This document shows positions 17,941-27,268 of a DNA stretch of 64,000 bases, in pieces (the stretch's first letter is position 1; every line of letters starts with the position of its first letter). The stretch is from positions 1,426,001 through 1,490,000 of the forward strand of contig CAWIOF010000002.1 in NCBI GenBank assembly GCA_963837715.1, written 5' to 3'. The position numbers and the translations under genes are program-made. The DNA is from JANYLB01 sp963837715 (GTDB taxonomy: Bacteria; Actinomycetota; Acidimicrobiia; IMCC26256; JANYLB01). A model generated the notes under the pieces. That model saw nothing but the letters and a program-made list of their open reading frames with translations. It was not told the DNA's origin and did not search any database.

Positions 17941-18921
17941 GTGCCCGTCGCAGTCGTCTTCCCCGGACAAGGCACCCAGACCCCCGGTCTCGGCGCGCCC
18001 TGGCGCGATCACGACGCGTGGCGGATCGTCGTCGAAGCCGAGGCTGCGACGGGCGAACCGCTCGCCGAACTGCTCCTCGACGCCCCGGCCGAGGTCCTGG
18101 CCCGAACCCGCGAGGCCCAACTCGCGGTGCTCACCACCTCGCTCGTGGCGTGGGAGGCCGTACGCAGTCGCGTGGTCGAGCCCGTCGCGTTCGCGGGCCA
18201 CTCGCTCGGTCAGGTCACGGCACTCGTCGCGGCCGGGGCGCTCTCGCTCGCCGACGGCGTCCGCTTCGCGGCTCGACGCGCCGAGCTCACCCAGGCCGCG
18301 GCCGACGCACACCCCGGCCGCATGGCCGCACTCCTCGGCGCGACCCCGGAACAGGCGACCGAGGCCTGCACCGCCGCGCCCGACTCGTGCTGGGTCGCGA
18401 ACGACAACGCGCCTGGCCAAGTCGTCATCGCGGGGACGCCCGAAGGCGTTGACGCGGGATCGGCCCTCGCCAAGGAGCTGGGCGTGCGCCGGGCGACCCC
18501 GTTGAACGTCGGCGGTGCGTTCCACACCCCGCTGATGCACGACGCGGCAGTCGGCCTCGCGTCGATCCTCCCCGATGTCGCGCTGCAACCCACGGCCCAG
18601 CCGGTGGTGTCGAACGAAGATGCCCGGCCCTACACCGACGCCGAAGGTTGGACGACGCGCCTCGCCCGGCACGTGGAGGTGCCGGTCCGCTGGCGCGAGG
18701 TCCAACTCACGCTCGTCGGCCTCGGCGCGACCACGTTCCTCGAGGTCGGGAACGGCTCGATGCTCGCGGCGCTCGCCAAGCGCACGGTGCCCGACGTGAC
18801 GGTGCTCGGCATCGCCGAACCGTCCGACGTGCTCACGAAGCTCGTCGAGCAACCCGATCCGAACCGGCATCCTGACCCGAACCAGTCGGAGCCGAACCGC
18901 CAGGAGGTGCTGCCCGCATGA
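17941..18921 (+). CDS. fabD: Malonyl-CoA:ACP transacylase
   Basis: 326 residues from GTG 17941, with GGAG about ten bases upstream. AVVFPGQGTQTPGLG opens the protein, AGHSLGQVTAL holds the catalytic Ser, and GAFHTPLM holds the catalytic His; Gln and Arg contacts are in the expected places. It loads malonate onto ACP. The last residues are a Pro/Asn/Asp-rich tail (LVEQPDPNRHPDPNQSEP) not usual in FabD. It is the first gene of the fab run and overlaps the next gene by four bases (ATGA). Confidence 0.95.
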   Translation: MPVAVVFPGQGTQTPGLGAPWRDHDAWRIVVEAEAATGEPLAELLLDAPAEVLARTREAQLAVLTTSLVAWEAVRSRVVEPVAFAGHSLGQVTALVAAGALSLADGVRFAARRAELTQAAADAHPGRMAALLGATPEQATEACTAAPDSCWVANDNAPGQVVIAGTPEGVDAGSALAKELGVRRATPLNVGGAFHTPLMHDAAVGLASILPDVALQPTAQPVVSNEDARPYTDAEGWTTRLARHVEVPVRWREVQLTLVGLGATTFLEVGNGSMLAALAKRTVPDVTVLGIAEPSDVLTKLVEQPDPNRHPDPNQSEPNRQEVLPA

Positions 18922-19190
18922 CCACGCTGCTCCCCGACGGGGAGGTCCTCGATGTTCCCGAACGCGTCATCGTCGCCCCGACCTCGGGAGTCTTCGAGCC
19001 GGCCGAACCCGGACCCCGCACCGAGCACGGCGAGCCGGTCACGGCGGGGCAGACGATCGGCGTGATCCACGGCCCGAGCTCCGCCACCCCCGTCACCAGC
19101 CCGTTCGCCGGGTTTCTCATCGGGATGATGGCCACGTCGGGTGAACGGCTGCGATCCGGCGAACCCATCGCCTGGCTCCGCGCAACCTGA
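18918..19190 (+). CDS. Biotinyl/lipoyl-like single-domain protein without the acceptor lysine
   Basis: 90 residues, ATG overlapping the fabD stop. The sequence reads as one biotinyl/lipoyl beta-sandwich: IVAPTSGVFEPAEP, then GEPVTAGQTIGVIHG, then TSPFAGFLIGMMATSG and GERLRSGEPIAWL. The hairpin that normally carries EAMKM or xDKA is GFLIGMM or SSATPVT here, so no Lys is available for modification. Placement between fabD and fabH, with overlapping or near-overlapping ends, ties it to fatty acid synthesis. It could be a structural or regulatory relative of BCCP, but this is inference. AccA/B/C/D genes are not in the window. Confidence 0.65.
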   Translation: MTTLLPDGEVLDVPERVIVAPTSGVFEPAEPGPRTEHGEPVTAGQTIGVIHGPSSATPVTSPFAGFLIGMMATSGERLRSGEPIAWLRAT

Positions 19191-19191
19191 C

Positions 19192-20197
19192 GTGTCGGGA
19201 CGGGCGGCGATCGCGGGTTGGGGCAGCGCGCTGCCCCAACGGGTGCTGACCAACGGTGAGCTCGAGCAGCTCGTCGACACCGACGACGGCTGGATCGTCG
19301 AACGCACGGGGATCCGCGAACGTCGCATCGCGACCGGCGACGAGACCACCGCGTCGCTCGGGATCGCCGCCGGCCTCGAAGCCATCAAGCAGGCCGGCCT
19401 GACGCCCGACATGATCGATCTGCTCGTGGTCGCCACCACGACGCCCGAGCAGACCATGCCGCACACGGGTGCCTTCATCGCCGACGGACTCGGCCTCCGC
19501 TGCGGCTCCTTCGACGTCGGGGCGAGCTGCTCCGGCTTCACCTACGCCCTCGTCACCGCCGCCGCGCTCCTCGCCGCAGGCCCACTCACCACCGCGCTCG
19601 GTGATCGGCTCCGACACCTTGACGCAGTTCGTCGACCCGACCGACCGGGGAACCTGCATTCTCTTCGGCGACGGTGCGGGGGCCATCGTGCTCGTCGCCG
19701 GCGACGAGTCGACCGCCACCGACACGCCGGGGCTCCTCGCCTGGGACTTCGGCTGCGACGGGAGCGCCACGGGAGTCCTCGGGATCCCCGCCGGCGGGAG
19801 TCGGGTTCCGGGCACCGCCGAGACCATCGCCGCGGGCGACCACTACGTGAAGATGCAGGGCCAGGAGGTGTTCCGCCGGGCGGTGCGCGCCGTGGTCGAC
19901 TCGGGGGTGGTCACCCTGGAGCGAGCGGGCGTGGCATCCTCCGACGTGGACTGGTTCGTGCCCCACCAGGCCAACGTCCGCATCATCGACGCGGCCGCGC
20001 AACGGCTCGGCATCCCCCGGGAGCGAACCATCGTGAACATCGAGCACTACGGCAACACCTCGGCGGCATCGATCCCGTTGGCGCTCGCCGAAGCCGCCGA
20101 CGACGGCCGCCTCACCGACGGCGACCTCGTGCTGCTCTCGGGCTTCGGCGCGGGCATGGCGTGGGCCACCGCACTCGTCCGCTGGGGCCGGCCATGA
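19192..20197 (+). CDS. fabH: 3-oxoacyl-ACP synthase III (one frameshift)
   Basis: Starts at GTG 19192, one base after the previous stop. The N-terminal half (AAIAGWGSALPQRVLTN, TGIRERRIA, DVGASCSGFTYAL with the catalytic Cys) and the C-terminal half (FVPHQANVRIID with the catalytic His, NIEHYGNTSAASIP with the Asn) are in two frames. They join near 19600 if one G is removed from GCGCTCGGTGATC (TTALVIGSDTLTQFV). Repaired length is about 334 residues, normal for FabH. It starts fatty acid chains by condensing acyl-CoA with malonyl-ACP. The stop overlaps fabG. Confidence 0.92.
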
Positions 20198-20934
20198 GTC
20201 GGGTCGCGCTGGTCACCGGAGCGTCGCGTGGCATCGGCCGGGCTGTTGCCGTCGCCCTCGCGCAGGCGGGTCATCAGGTTGCGTTCTGCTACTCGTCCGA
20301 CGCCGCCGGGGCGGCCGAGACGACCGCCGCGATCGAGAGTGTCGGCGCGAAGGCGCTCGCGGTGCAGGCCGACGTCGGCGACTCCGAATCGGTCGGGAAC
20401 GCGTTCGACGCCGTCGAAGCCGCGCTCGGGCCCGTCGAGCTCCTCGTGAACAACGCGGGCATCAACCGCGACGGTCTGATCATCCGCATGACCGACGAGC
20501 ACTGGCGATCGGTCCTCAACGTCGACCTCGACGGCGCGTTCCACACCATCCGCCGGGCCCTGCCGAAGATGATGAAGGCCCGCTTCGGGCGGATCGTGAG
20601 CGTCTCCTCGGTCGCCGGCCACATGGGCGGCGCCGGTCAGGCGAACTACTCCGCGGCCAAGGCCGGCCTGCTCGGGCTGAGCCGGTCGGTCGCCCGCGAG
20701 ATGGCACCCCGGGGCATTACCTGCAATGTGGTGGCCCCCGGCCCTATCGTGACCGCGATGACCGAGGAGATGCCCGCCGAGTGGCGGGCCCGAGCCGAGG
20801 AGGCCGTGCCGCTCGGCCGGTTCGGGACGCCCGAGGAGTGCGCCGCAGTCGTCGCGTTCCTCTGCACCGACCTCGCCGGCTACGTCACCGGCGCGCTGGT
20901 GCCGGTCGACGGCGGACTCGCGATGGGCGCCTGA
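20194..20934 (+). CDS. fabG: 3-oxoacyl-ACP reductase
   Basis: 246 residues, ATG overlapping the fabH stop. A classical SDR with LVTGASRGIGRAVA for NADP(H), NNAGINRDGLI, the catalytic Ser in VSVSSVAG, YSAAKAG for Tyr/Lys, and a C-terminal VDGGLAMGA. Reduces 3-oxoacyl-ACP in the elongation cycle. Position inside the fab operon fixes the assignment among SDRs. Confidence 0.95.
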   Translation: MSRVALVTGASRGIGRAVAVALAQAGHQVAFCYSSDAAGAAETTAAIESVGAKALAVQADVGDSESVGNAFDAVEAALGPVELLVNNAGINRDGLIIRMTDEHWRSVLNVDLDGAFHTIRRALPKMMKARFGRIVSVSSVAGHMGGAGQANYSAAKAGLLGLSRSVAREMAPRGITCNVVAPGPIVTAMTEEMPAEWRARAEEAVPLGRFGTPEECAAVVAFLCTDLAGYVTGALVPVDGGLAMGA

Positions 20935-21013
20935 ACCGAAGCAACGAACCACGATCGCATCACCTACCCACCCGGTGAGCCCCCCGCTCACGAACTCACA
21001 GGAGAGAATCCCG

Positions 21014-21262
21014 ATGGAACGAGCCGAAGCACTCACCGCCATTCGTGAAGTGGCCGTCGAGGTGCTGAGCGTCGACGAAGGAACGGTCACCGAAGAAGCA
21101 CGCTTCAAGGAAGACCTCGATGCCGACAGCCTCGACCTGGTCGAGTTGGTCATGGGTCTCGAGGAACGCTTCGACATCACGGTGCCCGAAGAAGACCTCG
21201 AAGGCGTCGCGACCGTCGGCCAGGCCGTCGACCTCGTACTCGGCAAGGTCGCGAGCGCGTGA
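21014..21262 (+). CDS. acpP: Acyl carrier protein
   Basis: 82 residues from ATG 21014, with GGAGAG seven bases upstream. The acidic four-helix ACP pattern is clear and the phosphopantetheine Ser is in DLDADSLDLVEL. It is the carrier for all intermediates handled by its neighbours. Its end overlaps the GTG start of fabF. Confidence 0.96.
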   Translation: MERAEALTAIREVAVEVLSVDEGTVTEEARFKEDLDADSLDLVELVMGLEERFDITVPEEDLEGVATVGQAVDLVLGKVASA

Positions 21263-22498
21263 GCACAGCGGGTCGCACCAGAGTGGTCGTCACGGGCATG
21301 GGCGTGAAGACGCCCGCCGGAACCGACCTCGATTCCTTCTGGGCGACCCTGCTCGCGGGCCGCGCCACCGCGGCACGCATCCAGCGGTTCGATCCCGAGC
21401 CGCTGCCGGTGCAGTTCGGCTGTGAGGTACTCGACTTCGATCCCGTCCCCTACCTCGGGCCGAAAGAGAGCCGGCGCATGGACCGCGCGACCCAGTTCGG
21501 GTTCGCGGCCGCGGCCGACGCGATCGCCGACGCGGGCGACATCGGCGGCGACCCCGCCCGGTGCGCGGTGATGAGCGGCACCGGCATCGGTGGCCTCACC
21601 ACGATGGAAGACGGCATCGAGACCTACCTGACCCGGGGCCCCGGCCGCATCTCCCCGTTCTTCATCCCGATGATGATGCCGAACGCGACCGCCGGCGTGA
21701 TCTCGATGCACTACGGCTGGACCGGCCCGAACCTCTGCATCACCACCGCGTGCGCAGCCGGCTCCAACGCAATCGGCGAAGCCGCCCGACTGATCCGGGA
21801 GGGTTCGGCCGACCTGGTCGTCGCGGGTGGTACGGAAGCCCCGCTCGACCCCGGTGGCGCTCGCCGCGTTCGGACGCATGGGCGCGCTCAGCGCCCGCAA
21901 CGACGACCCGAGCCGGGCCTCACGCCCGTTCGACGCCGATCGCGACGGGTTCGTGATGGGTGAGGGTGCGGCGTACCTCGTGCTCGAACGGCTCGATCGG
22001 GCCGAGGCCCGCAAGGCCCGGATCTACGCGGAGTTCGCCGGCTACGGCCGCAACGCCGACGCGTATCACATCACCGCACCGTCACCCGGTGGGAGCGGCG
22101 CGGCCGCGTGCATGCACCTCGCGCTCGACGATGCCGGCCTCGCCCCGTCGGCAATCGGTCACGTGAACGCCCACGGGACGTCGACCCCGCTGAACGACGC
22201 GGCCGAAGCCGAGGCCGTGATCAAGGTGTTCGGCGACCAGCCACCGCCGGTCATGTCGGTGAAGGGAGTGACCGGCCACCTCGTCGGCGCGGCCGGCGCG
22301 ACGGAAGCGGTGGCGTCGATCCTCGCCGTGCGATCCGGCACGGTGCCCCCCACCGCGAACTTCGAACGCCTCGGCGACGACATCACGCTCGACGTGATCG
22401 CGGGCGCACCCCGCGAGATCGCCCCGGCTGCGGTCATCTCGAACTCGTTCGGGTTCGGCGGGCACAACTCCTCGCTCGTGTTCACGCCGGCGCCCTGA
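21259..22498 (+). CDS. fabF: 3-oxoacyl-ACP synthase II (one frameshift)
   Basis: Starts at GTG 21259 overlapping acpP. Thiolase-fold synthase with the catalytic Cys in TTACAAGSNAIGEA and the two His in NAHGTSTPLND and VTGHLVGAAGA; the C-terminal SNSFGFGGHNSSLVF is typical. The frame breaks near 21845, where GCTCGACCCCGG has one extra base (C or G); the repaired text reads GTEAPL-PVALAAFGRMGAL. Repaired length is about 412 residues, as expected. Elongates acyl-ACP. Confidence 0.93.
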
Positions 22499-22523
22499 GA
22501 CCCTCCCGACCTTCGGAGTCGAC

Positions 22524-23286
22524 GTGATCCTCGACGGTAAGCGCATCCTCGTGACCGGAGTGCTCAACGACGCTTCGATCGCCTACTCGGTCGCCGAGCT
22601 CGCCCAGCAGCAGGGCGCCGAGGTCATCCTCAGCTCGTTCGGTCGGGCCATGAGCCTCACGAAGCGCGCCGCGCGCCGGCTTCCCTCGGAGCCCGAGATC
22701 GTCGAGCTCGACGTGACCGACGCCGATCATCTGGCTGCGCTTGCAGGACGTCGTCGGCGGTCGCCTCGACGGCGTGCTCCACGGCATCGCGTTCGCGCCG
22801 GAGTCGTGCCTCGGTGGCGGGTTCCTCACCGCGCCCTGGTCCGACGTCGCCGTCGCGATGCAGGTGTCGGTGTACTCACTCCAGGCCCTCGCCGTCGCCA
22901 CCCTTCCGCTCATGCAGGAGCACGGCGGCTCGGTCGTCGGGCTCGACTTCGACAACGCGACCCAGGCCTGGCCGGTCTACGACTGGATGGGCGTCGCCAA
23001 GGCCGCCCTCGGCGCCACCTCCCGCTACCTCGCACGCGACCTCGGCGCCCACAACGTCCGGGTGAACCTCGTCGCCGCCGGTCCGCTGCGCACCATCGCG
23101 GCGAAGAGCATCCCCGGCTTCGAGAAGTTCGAAGAGGTCTGGACCGAACGCGCACCCCTCGGTTGGGACGTCCGCGACCGGGAGCCCGTCGCCAAGGCGT
23201 GCGTCGCCCTGATGTCCGACTGGTTCCCGGCCACCACGGGCGAGGTCGTGCACGTCGACGGCGGCTTCCACGCCGTCGGCGCCTGA
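22524..23286 (+). CDS. fabI: Enoyl-ACP reductase, FabI type (one frameshift)
   Basis: Starts at GTG 22524 (VILDGKRILVTGVLNDASIAY), with CGGAG upstream. It is an SDR-fold enoyl reductase of the InhA/FabI class with the Tyr-x6-Lys pair in VYDWMGVAKAAL and RVNLVAAGPLRTIAA. The frame breaks near 22745, where CTTGCAGGACGTC has one extra G (DHLAALADVVGGRLDG when repaired). About 253 residues. It is the last step of each elongation cycle and the last gene of the run. Confidence 0.93.
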
Positions 23287-23320
23287 CGTTCGGACTCGCA
23301 GCGTCGCGAACGCCTCAGGC
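23281..23320. terminator. Bidirectional terminator-like hairpin after fabI
   Basis: GCCTGA-CGTTCG pairs with CGAACG and, after two unpaired bases, TCAGGC around a 14-base loop. It includes the stop codons of both convergent genes, fabI (+) and the radical SAM gene (-). Confidence 0.6.
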
Positions 23321-24103
23321 GTCGAGCATCCCAGACCGACAGTGCATGCTCCCGTCAACGGGTACCGGAGGCCACCACACGGTCGGTGCGTCGAGCCGCG
23401 CCTCGGCCTGCACACGCAGGTACGCCGCGTTGATCGTCGCTTGGTCCCAGGCGCGTGCGAAGGGCGTCGCGGCGACACGCGCGCTCACCACGTTCAGTGG
23501 ACCGACCTGGATCAGAATGTTGCTCCCGGCAGCCGCCCGCGCCGCGCCGGCGATCGCAGCGACATCCGAGACGCCGGGGATCCAGGGCGTGATCGTGACA
23601 CTGGTCCGCACCCCGGCCGTCGCCAGGGCGGCTACCAGTTCGAGTCGCGTCTGCGGAGACGGTGCGCCGGGGTCGAATCGGGCGAGCGCGGCTGCATCGA
23701 GTGACGAGAGTGAGATCGAGACCATCGACTGGGGATCGGCGATCAACAGGTCGCAGTCGCGGAAGACCGTTGCGCCCTTCGTGATGACCGACACCAGCCG
23801 ACGCTGCGAGACCAACTCCGCCAGCACCGCGCGGGTGAGACCCGCGTCGGCCTCGACCGGCGGATACGCGTCGCAGAGACCTCCGAGCGCGAGTTGCTCG
23901 GAGCAGGGAACCGCCGCGAGCTCCAGCCGGAGCCGGGCGACAACCTCGTCGATCGCCGGCGCGGTCGACGAACCCTGCACGCCGGTGATGCAGTAGACGC
24001 AACGGAACGAGCATCGCCGGTAGGGATTGACTGTCCAGACGCCGCACTCAGGCAGGCGCTCGACCAGCCACCGTTCGGATGTGCGCCGGCGGAACGGGAT
24101 CAC
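23315..24103 (-). CDS. Radical SAM protein, SplB/COG1533-like, copy 1
   Basis: 262 residues from GTG 24103, overlapping the stop of copy 2 (GTGA). The 4Fe-4S/SAM motif is CSFRCVYC in NPYRRCSFRCVYCITGVQG. The barrel has AYPPVEADAGLTRAVL, VITKGATVFRD and VTITPWIPGVSD, the pattern of the spore-photoproduct-lyase-like radical SAM group. There is no C-terminal auxiliary cluster. The reaction is unknown; homologues are annotated only as radical SAM. Its tight coupling to a second diverged copy suggests the two proteins work together. Confidence 0.8.
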   Translation of the reverse strand: MIPFRRRTSERWLVERLPECGVWTVNPYRRCSFRCVYCITGVQGSSTAPAIDEVVARLRLELAAVPCSEQLALGGLCDAYPPVEADAGLTRAVLAELVSQRRLVSVITKGATVFRDCDLLIADPQSMVSISLSSLDAAALARFDPGAPSPQTRLELVAALATAGVRTSVTITPWIPGVSDVAAIAGAARAAAGSNILIQVGPLNVVSARVAATPFARAWDQATINAAYLRVQAEARLDAPTVWWPPVPVDGSMHCRSGMLDA

Positions 24104-24915
24104 GCCCTCTGCCGGGTCTTCCCGCTCGCGCCGGCCAGTCGCGGAAGCCGGAAGAGCGGGTGGTTCTCGTTCGGAGGCGGGCTGGGCCGGATCCACGACG
24201 TCTGCTCGAGGTGTCCGAACCGCCGGTACTCGTTGAGATAGGCGGCCCACACCTCGCTGCGCCGGAACCGGTGCCGCAGCAGGCGCAGCTCTTCGCCGCC
24301 GGTCGCGAGCGGTGCGAAGTTCGCGCGGACGCCATCCGGCAAGCGGGCGAGGAGCCCGGCCGTGTCGCTCACTCCCGGGATCCAGGGCAGCGCGTTCAGC
24401 TCCACCGCGACCCCGGCGACGTGGAGCTCTCGGAGCACCTCGAAGCGGCGGGTCCCCGACGGTGCCCCCGGATCGATCTGGCGGAGGATCTCGTCGTCGG
24501 TCGCGCAGATCGAGATCTGGACGAGCGCACGGTCACCCACCTCTTGCAGCAGGTCCACGTCGCGCAGCACCGTGGCCCCCTTGGTCACGATGGTCACCCG
24601 CCGGCCGAGCCGCACCATCGCCTCCAGCACCCGCCGGGTGATGCCGAGGTCCGGCTCCACCGACGGGTAGGCGTCGCTGAACGCGCCGAGGATCAGCAGA
24701 TCCTCACTCGGGACGGCACGGATCGCGGCCAGCACGGCCGCGTCGCCCTCGATGCCGGCGATCGGTTCGCTCTCACCCTGTACCGACGTGCAGCAGTACC
24801 GGCATCGGAAGTCGCACCGCGCGTATGGGGTGACCGACCACATCCCGGCGCAGATCTCCAGGCAGAGATCGTGCATCCCCCGTGATCGGACCTCGATCGG
24901 AGCGATCAGGTCCAC
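24100..24915 (-). CDS. Radical SAM protein, SplB/COG1533-like, copy 2
   Basis: 271 residues from GTG 24915. Radical SAM motif CDFRCRYC (TPYARCDFRCRYCCTSVQG), followed by AYPSVEPDLGITRRVL, IVTKGATVLRD and ALPWIPGVSDTAG. These align block by block with copy 1, so the two genes are an old tandem duplication. The extra Cys directly after the motif (YCCTS) is not in copy 1 (YCITG). Function unknown. The nearest upstream gene on this strand is bcp, 89 bases away. Confidence 0.8.
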   Translation of the reverse strand: MDLIAPIEVRSRGMHDLCLEICAGMWSVTPYARCDFRCRYCCTSVQGESEPIAGIEGDAAVLAAIRAVPSEDLLILGAFSDAYPSVEPDLGITRRVLEAMVRLGRRVTIVTKGATVLRDVDLLQEVGDRALVQISICATDDEILRQIDPGAPSGTRRFEVLRELHVAGVAVELNALPWIPGVSDTAGLLARLPDGVRANFAPLATGGEELRLLRHRFRRSEVWAAYLNEYRRFGHLEQTSWIRPSPPPNENHPLFRLPRLAGASGKTRQRA

Positions 24916-25004
24916 GAGTCAGCCCCCGTCCGTCACGTCGGTCCGTTGGATACTCGCGCTCCGGGGAGCCGACGTCGAGGGGCCGGACCAACGTGAGGGC
25001 GGGT

Positions 25005-25469
25005 TCAGCCCTCGAGGACTGCGGTGACCTTGGGGACGGTGTCCTTGGGTGACACCTTGTAGAAGGCGCCCGCGATCTTGCCCTTGGGGTCGACCACGAA
25101 CGCCGAGCGGATGATCCCCAGGTACTTCTTGCCGTACATCGACTTCTCGCCCCACACGCCCCAGGCCTCGGCGACTGCATGGTCCTCGTCGGCGAGGAGG
25201 GGGAAGCCCAACTCGTACTTGTCGTCGAACTTCTTCTGGGCCTTCGGGGCATCGGGGCTGATCCCGAGCACGTCGGCGTCGAGGTCGGCGAGCGCAGGTT
25301 CGGCGTCGCGCAGGGCGCACGACTGGGTGGTGCACCCCGGCGTGTTGGCCTTCGGGTAGAAGTACACGACCACGTTGCGACCCTTGAACGCGCTGAGCTT
25401 GACCTTCTCGCCGTTCTGATCAGCGAGCGTGAACAGCGGTGCCTTGTCGCCGACCTGCAACTGCGCCAT
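25005..25469 (-). CDS. bcp: Thiol peroxidase, Bcp/PrxQ type
   Basis: 154 residues from ATG 25469 with a good GGGAGGAG site. Thioredoxin-fold peroxiredoxin with the peroxidatic Cys in NTPGCTTQSCALRD and the resolving Cys five residues later, the atypical two-Cys arrangement of PrxQ. It reduces hydrogen and lipid peroxides using thioredoxin. It is divergent from the MFS fusion gene. Confidence 0.95.
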   Translation of the reverse strand: MAQLQVGDKAPLFTLADQNGEKVKLSAFKGRNVVVYFYPKANTPGCTTQSCALRDAEPALADLDADVLGISPDAPKAQKKFDDKYELGFPLLADEDHAVAEAWGVWGEKSMYGKKYLGIIRSAFVVDPKGKIAGAFYKVSPKDTVPKVTAVLEG

Positions 25470-25528
25470 CGAATCTCCTCCCGAACCCAACCTCGACGCC
25501 GAACCCCGACGTACTCCCTGTCGGCTCG

Positions 25529-25534
25529 TAGCAT
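25529..25534 (+). promoter_or_regulatory. -10 element of the MFS fusion gene (leaderless)
   Basis: TAGCAT, seven bases before GTG 25542. An in-frame ATG at 25533 overlaps the hexamer itself and so is a less likely start. Confidence 0.55.
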
Positions 25535-25541
25535 GCCCCAC

Positions 25542-27074
25542 GTGCAGCGTCGGACGCGGATCGAACTCGACGCTCCGGTCGCCGACGTCGAGCAGGCAGT
25601 CGAAGCCGTTCGCGCCGCTGCCACCGCCGACAGTGGCCGCGGGTTCCAGACCACGGTCACCGAGGTCGGGACCGGTGCCCGCCTCGAGATCGAGATCACC
25701 AACGAACAGCGCGTCCCGTACTTCCACTGGTTCTTCGCGCCGATCATCCGCCGCACCGTCGGCAAGCAGCTCAGCTGGGTCATCGCGGCCACCCGGGCGC
25801 AGCTCGCCGGCACGCCGCCACCGGATCCCCCCAAGGTCCCCTTCCTGCTCGGCCAGGACGCGTTCGACGAGGACGCCGTCCGGCTCCTCGCCGTCGCCGG
25901 CGCGATCGGCGCGCTGGCGAGCTTCGGAGCCGCACTGTTCGGCCAGAACGCCGATTCGGTGGCCAACTCGTTCGGCGCCTCGAACGCCGACCTCGGGGTC
26001 TCGCTGGCGGTCACCCGGGTGGGGGTGTTGCTCGCCCTCGTCACCACCGCGCTCGCCGACCGGCAGGGCCGCCGGAAGCTCCTCGCGATCTCGTTCGCGG
26101 GCGTGTGCATCTTCAACGCAGTGACCGCGCTCGCGCCCAGCCTCGTCGTGTTCACCGGTTCCCAACTGCTCGTGCGTGCGTTCGTGAACTCCACGATCGT
26201 CGTCGCCGGGATCGCAGTCATCGAGGAGGCCCCCGAGAACGCGCGGGCGTTCGCCGCCACCACGTTCGCGTTGGCGTCGGGCGCGGGCTACGCGCTGTCG
26301 GTCGTGCTGCTCCCGGTCGCCGACCTCGGCCCCGACGCCTGGCGCATCGCCTTCGCGGTGAGCGGAGCAACGATCCTGTTCCTCCCGCGCCTCTTGCGGC
26401 GCCTCCCCGAGACGCGGCGCTACTCGGCGCTCGCCGCGCGCACGACGCAACGCGGCCGGTTCCGCGAGGTGTTCGATCGCGCCTACGGCCGTCGGTTCCT
26501 CCTCCTCGGCGCGGCGGCGTTCCTCGCGAGCGTGTTCAGCGCGCCGTCGGCCCAACTCACCAACCGGTTCCTCACCGACGAGCGGGGATTCTCGAACTCC
26601 GGGATCAGCGTGTTCCAGGCGGTGACGAGCGGCCTTCCCGGCCTCCTCGGCCTCGTACTCGGTGGTCGGCTGGCCGAGCGGCGGGGCCGAAAGCCCGTGG
26701 CCGCGATCGGCCTCGGCGTCGGTGCGGCGGCACAGATCGTGTTCTTCCTCGTCGACGGACCGTCGCTGTGGGTCGCGTCGGCGGTGGCCATCGTCTTCGC
26801 CGGCGGCGCAACGATCGCGCTCGGCACTCTCGACGCCGAGCTCTTCCCCACCGAGGTCCGCAGCACCGGCAACGCGTTGCTGCTCGTGTGCGGTGTGACG
26901 GGATCCGTGGTCGGACTGCTCCTCGCCGGTCTCCTCTCCGACGAGGTGGGCGGGCTCGGGCCGGCCATCGCGATCTGCGGCCTCGCGCCGCTCCTCGCCG
27001 CGATCTTCGTCGTGCCGCGCCTGCCCGAAGCCGCACACCGGGATCTCGATGACGTGAGTCCCTCGGAGATGTGA
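25542..27074 (+). CDS. MFS transporter with an N-terminal START/SRPBCC-like domain
   Basis: 510 residues from GTG 25542. Residues 1-95 (RTRIELDAPVADVEQAVEAV, then FQTTVTEVGTGARLEIEIT, then HWFFAPIIRR) look like a polyketide-cyclase/SRPBCC module. A twelve-helix major facilitator follows, with the loop motif DRQGRRKLLA between helices 2 and 3 and its repeat ERRGRKPVAA in the second half, and LFPTEVRSTGNALLL near helix 11, as in metabolite/H+ symporters. The soluble domain facing the cytoplasm could bind a lipid or aromatic ligand and gate or feed the transporter; that is inference. The substrate is unknown. Confidence 0.8.
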   Translation: MQRRTRIELDAPVADVEQAVEAVRAAATADSGRGFQTTVTEVGTGARLEIEITNEQRVPYFHWFFAPIIRRTVGKQLSWVIAATRAQLAGTPPPDPPKVPFLLGQDAFDEDAVRLLAVAGAIGALASFGAALFGQNADSVANSFGASNADLGVSLAVTRVGVLLALVTTALADRQGRRKLLAISFAGVCIFNAVTALAPSLVVFTGSQLLVRAFVNSTIVVAGIAVIEEAPENARAFAATTFALASGAGYALSVVLLPVADLGPDAWRIAFAVSGATILFLPRLLRRLPETRRYSALAARTTQRGRFREVFDRAYGRRFLLLGAAAFLASVFSAPSAQLTNRFLTDERGFSNSGISVFQAVTSGLPGLLGLVLGGRLAERRGRKPVAAIGLGVGAAAQIVFFLVDGPSLWVASAVAIVFAGGATIALGTLDAELFPTEVRSTGNALLLVCGVTGSVVGLLLAGLLSDEVGGLGPAIAICGLAPLLAAIFVVPRLPEAAHRDLDDVSPSEM

Positions 27075-27221
27075 CGACCGACACCGGCCACATGCGACCG
27101 CGCTCCAATTTCTTTCACGGCTCCCTGTTGTCCGCAATCGCGGAGTGTGACATTGCGCCGATTCCAGAAATTCACCGAGCGCGATCGGTGGTGCTCACAC
27201 ACGGGTTTCCGCACTTCAGGA

Positions 27222-27240
27222 GCCCGCGCGGTGCGCGGGC
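27222..27240 (+). terminator. Strong GC hairpin downstream of the MFS gene
   Basis: GCCCGCGC-GGT-GCGCGGGC, an uninterrupted eight-base-pair stem with a three-base loop, 148 bases after the MFS stop and before the DUF1800 promoter. No T tract follows. Confidence 0.5.
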
Positions 27241-27268
27241 AACTTGCGTCGGGGCGGCGCGAACCCCC

